Below, in pieces: positions 50,559-64,000 of a DNA stretch of 64,000 nucleotides. The translations under genes were made by a program, and so were the position numbers. Where the stretch lies: contig NC_060115.1 of the NCBI RefSeq assembly GCF_021155765.1, positions 4,568,493 through 4,632,492 of the forward strand, written 5' to 3'. This DNA is from Diprion similis. Taxonomy: Eukaryota; Arthropoda; Insecta; Hymenoptera; Diprionidae. The notes beneath the pieces were generated by a model. That model was given only the letters and a program-made list of their open reading frames with translations. It was not told the DNA's origin and did not search any database. Position 1 is the first letter of the stretch; every line of letters begins with the position of its first letter.

Positions 50559-51022
50559 CTCGTATCTCGCTCAACCTCAGCCAGAAATTCATGTCATCCG
50601 TGTAATAGTCCGTCAATGACGGAGAGTAAGACAGGACGTGTGTACTTCCGGTGAATCATCAAGAATTGTTTTTTTGTAGAAGGAGAATAAATATTTGAAA
50701 ACTACCTTCACTTCAACGCGTTGTTGGTACTGACCAATTTGGTAACTCAGGGAGGGTAACAGAGACATGGTGCAAATCGAGTCGAACAAATTCCATTGTC
50801 AACGCTCTGAAGACGATTTATTGGTCCAGAGATATGAGTAACACGAATATCAGCGGAAAAAACAGAGCAACTCTTTTTGGAGCCCAACTAAAACCAGCTC
50901 GTTTCTCATACCTGATGACTAAAGGATGGAGTAACAAACACTACGAGTATTCGCGCTGATTCAGCAGCATCCCCAAAAACGTACAGAACAGCTGTCACGC
51001 CCAATATAAGTATTCGGACCAT
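50559..51022 (-). pseudogene. Broken 5' half of the UDP-glycosyltransferase gene
   Basis: Three UGT-like pieces lie in order. At 51022-50912 is a good first exon: signal peptide and ARILVVFVTPSFSHQ, ending in a GTATGA donor. At about 50809-50735 is RALTMEFVRLDLHHVSV, the usual second segment; the nearest acceptor does not give this frame and a stop follows. At about 50645-50559 is HVLSYSPSLTDYYTDDMNFW, ending in a donor whose phase does not fit the next exon. About 150 residues expected between the second and third pieces are absent, and the whole span is under 500 bp. This looks like an internal deletion plus frame damage. Confidence 0.65.
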
Positions 51023-51790
51023 TATTGGAACCGTGTGTGTCTTCAACAAACCTCTTCGATCGAATAACTAGATCGTATTTTAGAAGGCAGAAGATCTGGG
51101 ACGTGTTCAGATGTTATTGATAGTCGAACATTACGTGTTTAAGCTGGACGGGAGCGAGAAAACGCCATGAAGTGGGGTGAGGCTGCGCAAAACCTCTAAT
51201 TGCTTTCGTTTCGTTCTCATAGTTTAGGAAAGAAATAAATCGAGGGATCGTCAGGATTCGGTATGGTGGGGTGATTGAATTTGAAGACGACGAATGTCGA
51301 ATGCTGCGTAAAACTACGTTACAAAAGATGCTCAGATTCTCCGAAGAAACCAAATTGCGTGATTCGGATAAAATTATATTTTTAAATGGAGATCAGAACG
51401 TCTTTTGTTGAAAGTATAATCCGCGGGACAATAGCTTGATGGGCAAATACGAGACTCAAATATTGACAAGAATTAATTTTTCCGTTCATTTTGTTGAATG
51501 AAATCGATCATTAACGATGTTATTGCTGCAATGATATTTTTTTACAGTATGTGCACACCAGAGGATTCCCCCACTCCACCCATTTCTCGGGGCGATAATA
51601 TCACCTATTTTCTACGTGTAAGAAGACAAACGTAACTCGCTGCAAAGCAGAGGTAGTGGAGGTTGCCTTGAATGCTTGTATAGTGATTGTTGGAACGCTC
51701 TTTCAGTGAGAACGATGATTCGTGCCAAGGTTTTCACTGACACTGTACGCGCGGACAAAAATTAATTACTGGTTTGTGATTTTTTACTTA

Positions 51791-51820
51791 CTTCTCTCTT
51801 TCTCTCTCTCTCTCTTTCTT
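51791..51820. repeat. (TC)n microsatellite
   Basis: CT dinucleotides with two interruptions, upstream of the UGT remnant. Confidence 0.9.
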
Positions 51821-54800
51821 GCATAATAAATTCTATGCAAACAGTCCTCACGGTTGATACGAGCAAACCTTATTCTAAACCCAATTATTGCGTCAAATCC
51901 AATGTCCTTGTCCACCAGGATTAGCGCAACCGACGAGATGTGATGGATTATTGTCCTGCTTACAACTGCAGTTTTAGATTGAGCAGATTTTCAAGGTTTA
52001 AAAAAAGCGAACGATCCTCATCCATACCAGTCCTTGACATGTCCTTCCACGCCGTTAACCACGGCGTAATAATCGTAGCATATTCGTACGAGTTGTACAC
52101 GACAGCATTCCACGATATTCAACTTTACCTGTATCTGAATACCTGAAAAATGTCTGCCAAAGAACGGTAACGCGATGGGCAGGGAGTATAGAAGGATAAG
52201 AGGAGTGTTATGCCGGGACGATAACTCGCTCGAGGGCAGACCGGGAAGCGGGTTTCGAATCTAAAATCTCAAATAATTCGAATCAAATTCAAAGCGTTCC
52301 GCAGAGACAAGCGGAAACTGGAGTGCGGCTCCCCCGCCGCTGCGGAGGCGAGATACGGGGGTATTATCGGGGAACTAATTAAACTAGAGTATAAGAAATA
52401 AAATAAAAAGAGGATATCTTTCTTGCGATAGACTGTTGTACCTATCGCCGAGGGACGGTACGGGGCGGGGCGGGGTTGAGAGGGAGGTAATTAGGCTGGA
52501 GGCGAGAGATGTGCCGGATATTGTAGGACGACGACGCCGTCGGTGTCGGTGGGTTACGGTTTGTGTGCCCGCTCTATACTTGTTGTTATCTAACTTAAAT
52601 GAAGCGAGTAATAATACAGTTACCGTTTCGGCCGCCTCGAGCACTACGGTCAACGAAGGTAGACGTCGTTGGGTCGGCGCGAGCTGGGCGTCCCGATTCG
52701 TTCCACCTGGACCCGGAACGGAAGCTGGGGGCCGCTTTTCCGCTGCAGGGTACTGGATTGTGACGATGATAATTCCCGTCCAGCCTTGATTTCCCGCTCG
52801 TTAATCGCACGGAGAGGATATCTCGGTCCGATTATTATTATCATCTGAGGATGGGCTTCGCCCTGCTGTTCGTATTTAATGACGATAATAATTTTGGCAA
52901 TAGTCGGCAGGCTAATAGTGACAGTAAAACTGGTACCTGTATACGATACAGTAGCATCGAACCCCGGATGACAGAGAGGATGATTAAAACCGATTGGTAA
53001 TATCATTAGCGAGGATTTTCAACGTATCTTGAGAGATATATGTATATAGTCGTCTATTCTTTTATATTCTTCGTCTCCGGTATCCGTTGTTCGTCTCTCT
53101 TTCTTTCCTCGCCCGGGCTCAAACTCAAGACTGTGCAGGAACTTCAGCGTTCTGCAGTTCTTGGCTACGCTACGGTCTGTATCTCTTTCACAGTCTTTCC
53201 TTCTCGAACCCGTTGAAGAAACTTTTAATGTAATTGCCGCGGGACGTGAAAACGCTGATACCAAAGGGCAAATGAATCAGAGAGCCTGCTGACTATCAAG
53301 CGTGAAAATCCCACGTTTCGCAGTTTAGTCCAATTTAGTCAAATTCTCCTCGTCTCACCAAATGGAATTTCGAATACCGTAAACCCAGACATTTAACCAA
53401 CTTATTGTCACCAAGACGCTTTGAATTCCGGGAAAAAATCTTCTCTAATCAGCTAATTGGAACGGTTCACATCTGCTTTATATTGTCAGTTGATTGTTGC
53501 ACGAACGAAATAATGAAAGCAGCGATGGTCGGGTTGATGAAGATATGACAGAAACATCGGCAATAGGTTGCAAACAGCATTTCCTTTCTTTCTAAAAGTT
53601 GTATTTTTCATGCCCTGTATTTTATTATTTTTGAGTAAAATCAAAAAGCGTCCGCATTTTCGTTGAGAATTCCCTGTAGAATGCGACTGTTTTGTATTTC
53701 TTTTCATCGTGATAGATAGTGACAATAGGAAAAATGGAAGAAATATAAAGCACTCGGTAAGGAACGACTATAGCATCCCCTGAGGCCGTTTAAAATACTT
53801 CAGTGACATCACTGGACGATAGATCTGTGAAAAACAAAATTGTTCCAAGTCTGTTTCCCATTGCATTTCAGCATAACGGACCACGCAATCACACTTCCCA
53901 ATAAACTGATATTGCTGTGCATCCATCGATCATGGCTGTAGCATAACTTTCTGTCATCCTTACAAAGTGATGCAGAATACGAAGGTTGCTTGCATACTCA
54001 GGGTGCAGGATGGAGTTGGTTGGATTGATGGAGGGGGTCAAACTTTCGAGACAGTTTCAGGCCAGACGGGCGTGTCCTTGTCTGCAAGAAAACGAGCCGA
54101 AGAAGGGATGCAACGGATGAAGCAAGGAAAAATGAAATGACGTGAAAATAAAGAAAGTGAGTGTGACACATCTCATTCGTCCTCATAATAATATTTAATC
54201 CGATCCATTTCATGAAACAGCAGTTTGCTCTTACCTCCAACCACCACCTGATCTCGTCTCTCTCCACCCTCATCCCCTCTGCGGAGGATCTCTTTCCGAG
54301 TTTTTGCCCCTCACCCTTTCGCCCAAGCGGCTGTCTGCGCCGAAGAGTTTTCTCCGTTATTAATATCATTCTTACCTCACGATCAAAATGGAGCAGTGAC
54401 ATTGTACGTAAATCCGTATTCTATTTCCGGTATAATTTCGAAGAGAATCATCGGCATATGAAGAAGCGGATGCTTGTTACTTCTGATCATCTCTGACTGA
54501 CGATCTTAGAGAATGGACGATAAATTATCATGAATGATATCGACATGAGCACATGTAACAAAGAGATGACAGTAAAACCGAGGTATAAATGAAAATGATT
54601 TCTAGAATTTGGGGTGGAAAATCTTGCAGCATTCCTTAAACAGCCGGTTTCACGATGCCTAATCTATTCTTATTTTCCCATCTGATTTTCTTACTTTCAA
54701 CACCATTGTTACAGCACTTGGTTACGTTTTCCTTGAGGGCATTTTTCGGGTTCACAGGCGGGCAAGAGTAAATACATTTTTGCGCACTGAGGGTGTGTGT

Positions 54801-55918
54801 GCTTTAAAAGAACGAGACTGACCTTATCGTTAAGCCTCCTTGGTTTAGTTCGTTTAATTTGGCGGCTGATGCTTTCGGATGGACCTCACAGCATTTTCTG
54901 CGTTTCTAAAAGTAGAGTTACTTATACTACTCGGCTGCGTAACTAATTTTCCGCACTCAGTCTTGAGTGTACTTTCTCAACGTCGGGAATGCTATTCGTT
55001 CATCAACTTTCAGTTTTCGCTCTGACGATATCTACCTTTGAAACAATTTAAATGTGGTGGTGATTGACTATATCTCAGTATGTGAATTTTAAATACCACT
55101 TGTAACATCGTCTTATCGTTAATGTCATACAAAATACCGATGTTATCGGAATTTCAACTCATTACTGGCTCACTGCTAATATGGATAAGAGAAATGAGGA
55201 GTAAAACTAATTCGATCTTCTTCATTCCAGTTGGGACAAAAATAACTCTATTAGCTTAAGGTAGTGGTATCTTACTAAAATTTCTAGCAATTGTGACAAA
55301 ATAAGGGCTGGATGTTCGCTTGTAGGGTCGGTAGATAACTTGGTTTATTTTACTCGCAGAATTCATTTCAATCACAAAGTGCTTCTTTCACTTTGAACGT
55401 CGTTAGATCCAAAACTTGGAATTCGCACGGTTGAACGGTATAGCAACCGCGAAATTTGATTGTCGTCAATTACCAAGTTTCCGAGCAATGCGACGTCTAA
55501 TGAAGTTTCCGTTAAGTCAAATCCCACCCGCCATTGCCTAGCCGCTGATAGCCTAATCATGCTGTTCAAACTGCTTTGTTGAAATTTCACGGATGACTAT
55601 CCAAGTAATTGAAGATATTGGAATAGACGTCGCTCAAATTCGTATCCACACTTCGAAACTCTCGCTGAATATAACCAGCAAGTGCAGAGAAATCCTCGGC
55701 GACTTTTCAGCCTTTGGTAACCCTGCAATCTAACATATTTTCCTCGAGTGTGATCTATGGTATCAATTTTATGGCTGGTATGGGATTCCTTTATGACATT
55801 GTCCGTTATTTATGTCTTCGGAGCGGCTGGTACCCGAATAAAATGGACAAAGCTATACCCTACGCTAGGCTACGCCTCAACGGAGGAAAATCGGTGATAT
55901 CCGTGAAGGAGAGAGTAA

Positions 55919-55939
55919 GAAAAAAAAAAAAAAAAAAAA
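55919..55939. repeat. Poly(A) run
   Basis: An uninterrupted run of about twenty A residues after GAGAGTAAG; no element body is recognised next to it. Confidence 0.9.
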
Positions 55940-56670
55940 TGTTTGCAACCTAAAGGTCCAACGTTATCAGAACCAGATACGAATCTTACTCTTAACTCAG
56001 AGTCGTTGGGAATAATTGTCAATCCTTGAGTGCAATATGCCGGTGGTAATGTTCAATCTGAAAAATATATGGAATCCATTTTGCCCCCGATATACCGTCG
56101 TGTCTCTTCGAACACAATTTGTCAAGCTCTCCATCTCCTGCGGGTCGAACGACGAACGGAGGCTCAAGTATGGGGGTAATAATGGGCTCGGAGGGCAGCC
56201 GAGAATCCTTCCCATCATCGGATATATTACGTTGAACCCCACGGGAGGCTGATGGACCGGTGAAAGTACTTTTCACCAAGCATACCATTTCCTGTCGAAT
56301 CAAAATTACCCCGTCTGCTACAGCCCCAAGGCTGATATGGTCGCGGATACTTCTTATCGCTGAAGACGGTCTGCAATGCCCGAGGAAAACGGAACCCGTA
56401 TCAATCTGCCTCATCTTATCTCCTCCCGATTCATACGAAGAAAGAATTTTACCCCGGTCCACATTTCTTATTGTACCTACAAACATTCGAGGCGTCCTGG
56501 GTCAGTGAATATCGACTAGATTTTTTCCTCACAAATTGAACAACTCTGGAAATTGTTGCTGTACAATTATTCAATATTCAAAGAAATTTACATTTCCTAT
56601 TCCATCAACGGTTCTTCTGTCGCAAGGCCTGCTACCGGGACTTTCTCCAAGGACTAGAAATTTTCAGAGG

Positions 56671-56700
56671 TAAAAAAAAAAACAAAAAAAAAAAAAAAAA
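56671..56700. repeat. Poly(A) run with one interruption
   Basis: Thirty bases of A broken by a single C. No retroposed gene is recognised beside it. Confidence 0.9.
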
Positions 56701-59700
56701 CGAGGAAGCTTAAGCCGATAAAAGACTGGACTAAAAATATATCGACTCTGCACTGAACTCGAGGGACAATCGTACGCAGAAACTGCACGATAAGCGCAGG
56801 TTTTGTTCGATATTGTGGATGGCTCTCCAACTGCGGTACAGGCATCAAGCCAGACCATTGCAGCGTTGAGCCAGCCAGCCAGCCAGCCGTCCTGTTTACC
56901 ATATAGATGACTCGTTAGCCAATGTTTAATTACTGCATTTGCCTAGTCCAGATTTATCATTCATACCGCTGGCCAATCTAGCCAACGTGATAATAAGCCT
57001 ACCAAATCTCTATCGCCTCCTCACACCCGAGGCCATCGGCTTGTTCGTATCAACGCGGGGTTCGAATGACTTTCGGTCAAAGCTTGCAAATTGATTTATT
57101 CAATTGGCTCGGTCGTGCAAATTTGTCCCTTATCCGAGGTCGGTTGAAGCAGCCATCGCGGTTTCCACAGTACGTATCGATCGATTGTTATCCCGCTTTC
57201 TTTTGCGGCGAAGAAAGAAAACTCCTTGAATCAGCGAAGGATGAACGTCAAAGAAATGACGAGAGAGGGAAAATCCAAATGGTGAAAAAATATCGCAATA
57301 CATACCGGGTGAAAATGTTGAGCGAGAAAGAGAGAGACACAGACACACTGCGTCGTTGAACGCGTTGCCTCGTTGGAATTTAATTTTCCGGTCGTACTCT
57401 GCGGAACTTGTACAGTTATATCGCCCAAAGGCCCCGCGACGCTCGTTCAACGGCTTCGTCATTACGCTGTCATTATATTCGCACACTATACCAAAGTATT
57501 TTCCTCGGCGTGCGTCCTTCGTTGCCTCGTCCCGTCAAAGGAAACTGGGGTGCTTAAGCCGCACATGGGTCTTGGTAAAATCGTCAAATTCCTAGAGACA
57601 AAGGCGGCTCTCAGAGTTCTTTGATTATCCGAGAAGAAATCCATTCTTCCGTTTCGCTGCATCAAACGACTTTATTTCCTCGGAATTTTCTTTTCTTTTC
57701 TTTTTTTTTTTATTTTTAGTTTTCACCAACGTACCTCCGGATCGATCAACTCAATCCCGCTGATCGAAGTCGACGACCGATTTCATGTAAAAAAAGATAA
57801 GAAAAGAAAAGACAAGACTAAGAAATCCGCTACTTTTGATCCGCTTTAGAGCATGCTAATTAACCGAGGTAGAACGTGGACGAGCAAGGGTGGAAAGCGC
57901 GGAACCTTCAGAAATCAGAGTATAACCGACGGCGCCGGTTCCCATTCACTTTCGAATCGTACGCGTACAACGTAAATGCAAACTCACACAGCGATTGTAC
58001 CGGCCGTGTCGGTGAACGTATGTGCACACCCTCGTATCCATAACCGGAAGTACGTGAGTCGTACAAAACCCCGCGTCCCGATGTATTCTACAGGATGTAA
58101 TTAGGTGGGCGGGCATCGTTCGGGCTTATTTGCTAGCTCGTATTGCAGGAGGATGGTGAAGCTGCATAAACTCGGCGCCCTCTTTCTCTCCGGGGAATAT
58201 ATTCAAGATAGGAAATAATTGACCCAAACCAACCAACCGCATATTTTTTCGGAATATACCCGATGAATAGATATTTCAAATATCTACGAACCAGCGGCCG
58301 GGGTGAGTACTTGTGGATCCGCAAATTTGAGGGGTGAACAAGTTCTTTCAAAGGGCGGGCGTAGTTGTAGCTCTCCAAAATTCACCCGCAAGAATCCTTG
58401 AAGACGTTTGAACGAACGGTGATGTTGCATCGTGTGGAGAACCTCGAAAAAGTCCCTCTGATAAGGAGATGAACGTAGTCTAGCATCCGCGGAATTAGCA
58501 AGAAGCTGAAAGGGAAGTGGATGAGAATTGTTGGGGGTGAAATTCTATTCGGAATGGGTGCCGCCGGCATCGAAGCCTGTGACTCTCTTCTGCACCCGCA
58601 TGGCAAACAAACGTTCTAACGAAACTTCTAATGAGTCAAATCTTATTATCATTCGAAGCGAGTGAGGAGAAGCGACGGGTCTTTGGTATTCGTTTACATC
58701 CGCCTTGGTTCGAGGACTGGGTGAGCAAGTTTAGTTACTTCGCGTGCATAAACACACGCCATTACTTGAAATAACAGCATATACGTACCCCTTCGTCAGC
58801 TACCCGTCCACTCAGCCTGCAAGGGCGAGACGCGTCTCTCTGTCAGGGGATGAATTAAGCGCTCCTGATCTTCCAGGATTATAATTAATTCCCACCGTCT
58901 ACTATCGTCAGTTGGCGTTCTCCGAATACTCCGACAGGTACCCATTGTCCTGTACTTTTAATTACGATTCGCCGCCAATCGCTGAGGCGGAAAATTTGTC
59001 TGAACAGTTTTCTCTTTTCCATCAATTCATCATGATCAAATTGAAAATTATGATCGACTAGTTTTTTCCACGTTAGAGTTCATGAATCAAAGTTCAAAGC
59101 TCCATGCGTCAGTTTTTTTGACAATTGTCTCAGAGTCAGACCGACGACGTTTTGGCCGATAGATACAAAATTTGGATTCCGGTATTTGGCTTATTCCCGG
59201 CGTACTTCGAGCCAGAAATGACGAAAGTTCTTTGTTCCTGGTCGGCATTATGCCTGCCTGGAACTCAGCCGCACTCAGGCAGCCTTAGCATATGATTACA
59301 TGCTACGGGGCTTCACATTTTTATATTGCACATGTGGGACAATGATGCCCGGGAGAATCTATTGTTTGTTTTCATAATCGTACCCGGGGTGAACGTGCTG
59401 ACTAATCCCAGCGATTTCTCTCGGATTTTGTCGAAACTGTTGCCTGCACATACCCGCGGATGTGTGCTCGACGAGTGTTTCCTCCCTCACCCAGATCCTG
59501 CGAGCAATAACATTTTTAACGAGGATTACCCTCCTGTTTGCACACTTTTATTTCAAATATACGCGGTTCTCCACCGCTGCCTGTCTACCCCTGTTTTTCC
59601 CGTGCATGCCGTTTAGTTTTGCTATTTTCCCTGACTTGTCAGGTGGGAAAAATAAACATTTCGGCTTGAGCACGCCAATTTATAATTCAAAATATCGCAG

Positions 59701-61312
59701 GCTTGTCATAGTTATCTGTCAGATAATGAAATAAAGAACGTTTTATCAAACTAACCATTTCAAGGACTGATTCATTTTACTCGGCCGTTGAAATCCTCGC
59801 CAATCTCGAATTTCTGTATGTAAAAAAAAAAGTGTTCCAGTTCACGTATATTGCTTTGGAAATATGTGTTTTGCCAGATGTTCTTTCGATTCTCCGATTT
59901 ATCTGGGCGTTGGAGATTGTTGAGCTTTATTGGTCGACATCGGATCGGGCAACTGTGCCATTCCAGACATTATTCAAAGTTTGTTCGATGGTGTATCATA
60001 GCTTTTGGTTCCATTGAAAGTATGCGAAGCGTGCTTGAGGGCGGTCTTAGCCCCTTAGCCTCTTGAATCAGGTATCTAAATGGTTTCGTAACTTTTACCA
60101 GTTGCTTTAAATTCTCGATGGAATTGCAGGCTGAGAAGCGAACGAGAGGGAAGCAACGTCGAGTTTCACAATGAATCAATGGCTCGAGGGGGGTCGACTG
60201 CACGGCGGCGGGTCGCGTTCGTCTCGACAGCGTCACTATTGGAAAATTTACCTTGGAAATTAGAGTAAATGAAATTAAAAAAAGTTTCGACGATTCGCTG
60301 AGTCTGGATTTTCAAGCAAGTTCGGCTTTTGTGTTCGAACGCTCCGAGGTATAATGAGAGGAAGGCTACCCCGCTCGATTCGCTCCACCTTTCGTCCGGG
60401 GAACTTCAATCGGTCGAGAACCCAACTGCTCCCGAGGCTGGACAGATATAGGTATAGTCCAATCAGTCCAATCAGCAAACTTTTGACTACCCAGTAGGTA
60501 CCAACCTGACGCAGTATCGGCCCCGGGAATGTCAAGTCAACTCTCCGTAGTCGGAATTAAACACAATCTCACTACCGAGTTGGTCAAAGCTTGCTTGTAG
60601 TTTTTGCTCGTCAAGAATTCATACATTTTTTCAAGCTTCCTTCTTCATTTCAATTTCAATTTTTACCCGGCCTTCGATTCGTTGTTTAATATTAATATTC
60701 TGCACGGCGACAACTTCATCGATGTTTACGATTTCCGGATCTTCTTACCCGCGGAGATTTCTTAATGCTAAACTTCTATATTCCGCTTAATTTGATATCG
60801 TCACGGACATCTTACAATACCCATAATTAATTTTGTGTAATTGACGAGAGCTTCAAAGTTCTTTAAAAGAAGCTGTATGAACTGACTACTCGGCGAGAAA
60901 ACGAAATTAGTTGCCCTAAAAAAATTCCGAAAAGTCTGAAATCATACAACCCATCTAAAGCCTATCAAATTCATGACCAATCATCTCGAATTTCGGGCCA
61001 ATTATTTAAAGCTGGTACAGTATCACCACTTTTCGACCTGAAATGTGAAAAAAAACTTCCATGATAATTTTTTATTATTCTCCACCGATTATTTCTCTGC
61101 GAGACAAGAGGCGATGGCGTTTTGGTCGCATATTTACGGCGCAGTACCGAAGAAAATAAAATAAAGCGAAAAACACCGAACGACGAGAGATTTGCGTTAA
61201 CTATAACTTGTAGCCCGATGGAACGGAGGCCATAATTCTCTGGCTGAAAACCCATCGATGGAAATAAAAGTGTACAAAGTTCGGGTGAGAGTATTACAAT
61301 GGGCGGAAGGGA

Positions 61313-61332
61313 GGGGGGGGGGGGGGGGGGGG
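61313..61332. repeat. Poly(G) run
   Basis: About twenty consecutive G residues after GGGCGGAAGGGA; a possible G-quadruplex former or an assembly-prone homopolymer. Confidence 0.9.
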
Positions 61333-62362
61333 TGAAAATGAGTGCCATAACTGTCACGAAAGCTTGCAGACGAGAGAAAAAATTATTCCGTCTGGCGGGA
61401 TGTTATTAACAATCCAATTTATTTGTTTCGTGGAACAGAGGATTCGGAACGAGGCTAACCAGCATCTGAAAACGAGTACCAGTTACGTCTTGTAGGAAAG
61501 TATAACATCATATTCCAGAAATTTGGTGGTTCATTAATAGCAAGGCATGAAAATTGCGGGGTACGTCAAATATGAATCTAATTTTAATCTCATACTGGAT
61601 ATGACACCTGTTTGCGCCTGAGTAACCGTTCAAGTTATCGAGGATTCGGTGCGAAAGCACGTTGAAGAACGAGCGGCTGATCGGCGGAATCTGACTTTTT
61701 AATTACGTGTCATAAATCGACTGATACGGCTCAGTTCCTTTGTGACACTCGATTTTCTGGCTCTTCGAAAGTTCGATTTCCACCAGATTTTCCACCTTTC
61801 CCCATTCTGCAACTCGTCTTACTGCGAGATACAGAAAATGTATGTATAGGAAGCTCTGGACGAGCGTTAAGATCTAAATAAATATAAATCTTCAGTCATC
61901 ATCACGAGATATTAATTTACAAAATATTTATGCAGTCTCATCTTTATTTTTTGCTAGTATTTTCTGTGATTTTAAGAACTTTTCAACGTCTGTCGTAATT
62001 TTAACCCGATTATTCAAACGCTTGCGAATCTTTGTCTTACCTTGTTTGTCGTCAATGGTGATTTAGCTTCTTGTTCTTTGGGATTCCTCATTCGCTGAGA
62101 GCTAACGCGTTTTTCCTCACTCGCAAGCTGCCGGCGAGGTTGCAGTGCGGTCGGCGTATTACCAGCCGTACGAGTTATCGAAGAAACCCTTGGCAACCTC
62201 TGATTTATGGCGTTTATTCGAAGAAATAAGTGGCTTAGAGGAGGCCAAGCACACCGGCCCGCCGATCGATTGACAAATCCGAGAACTCATATGCAATAAA
62301 TCGCCCGGGCGTTGCAGTTTTTGTTTATCGTTCTTTCCCAAAGATGCATCGCGTTTCGTCCA

Positions 62363-62408
62363 CTCTTCTTCTTCTTCTTCTTCTTCTTCTTTTTCTTCTT
62401 CTTCTTTC
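62363..62408. repeat. (TTC)n trinucleotide repeat
   Basis: About fourteen TTC units with one TTT interruption. It accounts for the poly-Glu stretch in a chance minus-strand frame. Confidence 0.95.
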
Positions 62409-64000
62409 AGCTGCAACACATGAGCTTTTTCCTTTTTGCGAATGACGGAAGAACGACTTGAATAAATATTTCGGCAAACATCGCATAATAATTGCGATAC
62501 TGAAATACAGAGAAACTTACTTCTCTGCTCGGCGGATTCTGAATTCTTTAATTCCTGGCCTAAAAAACTCGGAAAAACAGAATTTAAGAAAATACACGCT
62601 GGTGGTCACTCATCGTTTTCTCGGTTGAAAATAAAACCAGAATTTTTGTCTGCATAGTGTAAACCTACACCTACTTGTTCAGAAAAAGGATACTTTGATT
62701 ACCGCATCTTTAGACGTGTTAAAAAATGCTGCTTACCTTTTTCCCTGAAAATTATCATGTGAAATTTGTACGTTGACACGAAACATCCATCAGCAAAATC
62801 GAGAGAATTCTAGTAATTTAAACTTTAGAAGTAATGCACAATGTCAATGATTTTTCACAGTCAATGAGATTCGTGGGGAAAATAACAAATGCATATTCGC
62901 AGGTGCAGTGTACAACGTACAAGCACGAAAATCGCGGGCTGATCCTGGAGAGTGTAATTGTCATTCAGAGTTCATTCGAAGAGCAGCCGATACAGAAGGC
63001 AAGGTGGGTAGCTGGTGGGGCGAATTCAGAGTGCTCAAAAGCAAACACCGTCCCGCTACAATGGAACGCAATTTCCTGCGAGAGAGCCAGTCAGTTTCCT
63101 GCACCGACGAACCGTCTTGGCTAAAAGCTTAGGCTCCTCTCTCGTTCACGGTGGCTGCGTTAAACAATCAAACCTGCGTAGCATTTCGTCAAGGGCTCCT
63201 ACATTACGATCTTAGAATCTTTGGTATTGCCCTAGCACTCCGCTATACGCTCTACCACGTTACTCAGAAATGGAAATTCCTCGCGCTTCAATCCGATTGT
63301 CGAATCGCCGATTTTTGCCCTAATAACCGAATGGGATTCAGGCAATTCCGAAGTGAGAAGTAAAACTGAATCACAAATTTCCGACGCACTTCTGACCCGA
63401 AATCACACTCTTGCGCTCTCAGTTCTCACTTCACAGAGTTTTGACAGAAAAGCATATTTCAAGCCTGCAAGACTTTTCCCAATTTCAAATATCTCAAGCT
63501 CTCGCAATTTTTCTCGCTCTTATATATGCTGTGGATAATAATCTGGAGATCGTCGGCTCCCCAGAAGTAAAGCTGGGTAGCATTATTGCTTTAATCGATC
63601 ATTCCGATAATTCTATTACTATTCACGTTATTCAAATTGTACTTAATTTTCCGCGACGTTACCTTTATTTTCCGATTTGCATTTCATTCGTTCGGAATTG
63701 TCTCGAACTCGAAGCTGCGGATGTTTTTCCTTTTCCTTTTTTTCCTCTTCTTTTTTCCATATGTTTTTTTCTTCTTTCCTCTGCACCTTTTTCAGTCATC
63801 CGAAGGCTGTGGTCCTTCGCATCTACATGTCGTTATCTGCAATCTTTATTCCGAATGTAAATTAGACGGTCCGATTTTTTCTTATTTCTCCATCTCTCCG
63901 AAGGAAACTATATTGCAAATTTAGCAACATGCAAGTATAATCGGTCGGAAATTAAGCCGTGGACTATCAGCCGTACGAGAATTACACAATTACGACGATG

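Larger units (their letters stand above)
51023..64000. other. Gene-poor terminal region
   Basis: I found no exon with a recognisable domain in 13 kb. Open frames of up to about 155 codons (56019-56486 on -, 53998-54402 on -, 63411-63860 on +) lack motifs and are matched by frames on the opposite strand. GC-rich patches (52160-52760, 57360-57560, 57890-58100) alternate with AT-rich sequence. It may be upstream regulatory DNA or a long intron of a gene outside the window. Confidence 0.45.

Noticed and set aside
56019-56486. 155-codon minus-strand frame
   Set aside because: No recognisable domain or splice context, and plus-strand frames of similar size overlap it.
63411-63860. 149-codon plus-strand frame with hydrophobic stretches
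   Set aside because: Overlaps two other frames in T-rich sequence; the hydrophobicity comes from TTT/TTC runs.
1-64000. CRISPR arrays, tRNA or rRNA genes, and viral insertions
   Set aside because: No regularly spaced repeats, no cloverleaf with the B-box pattern, and no rRNA or viral protein similarity was noticed; a covariance-model scan would settle the RNA question.

Overview
This is a eukaryotic nuclear window. Coding exons are short, introns begin with GT (one with GC) and end with AG, AATAAA signals follow the stop codons, and the spacers are AT-rich with simple repeats. The protein families (a tandem NRF-6 acyltransferase array and a UDP-glycosyltransferase), together with TATA plus TCAGT-type initiators, point to an arthropod, almost certainly an insect. 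A hymenopteran such as a sawfly or wasp is my best guess, but nothing in the sequence proves the order.

From 1.5 to 45.8 kb the window is a cluster of six apparently intact genes of the 'nose resistant to fluoxetine' (NRF-6) family: a secreted cysteine-containing NRF domain followed by a multi-pass acyltransferase-3 domain. I rebuilt every exon by hand, and in all six the exon lengths sum to an open frame. The products are NRF1 (1542-4744, +, 723 aa), NRF2 (7234-10950, +, 681 aa), NRF3 (13633-20972, +, 1927 aa), NRF4 (21240-26850, -, 723 aa), NRF5 (32263-38775, +, 677 aa) and NRF6 (39924-45822, +, 770 aa). Two decayed relatives lie between the first genes: exon 1/2/8 scraps at 5703-6009 and exon 7/8/9 scraps at 12361-13075. 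The exons with repeated lengths of 161, 169, 190 and 143 nt, with identical phases, show descent by duplication. Intron fusions divide the array into three pairs: NRF1/NRF2, NRF3/NRF4 and NRF5/NRF6.

The standout gene is NRF3. Besides the normal NRF plus acyltransferase core it has a predicted secreted N-terminal extension of about 577 residues, with a long Asp/Glu tract and a furin-type RVRR site. It also has a cytosolic tail of about 690 residues carrying roughly eleven tryptophan motifs set in acidic sequence. NRF1 carries a fresh in-frame 105-bp tandem duplication. NRF4 and NRF5 each host a palindromic fold-back element in an intron.

From 45.8 to 64 kb the window is gene-poor. The only gene recognised is a minus-strand UDP-glycosyltransferase. 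Its C-terminal donor-binding half and membrane anchor are intact (49364-50525), but its 5' half (50559-51022) is reduced to fragments that do not join in frame. The rest is simple repeats, GC-rich patches and unassigned sequence, possibly regulatory or part of a flanking gene's long intron. The NRF genes probably act as epithelial membrane proteins in lipid or xenobiotic handling, as known for family members in worm and fly; this role is inferred from the family, not seen here.
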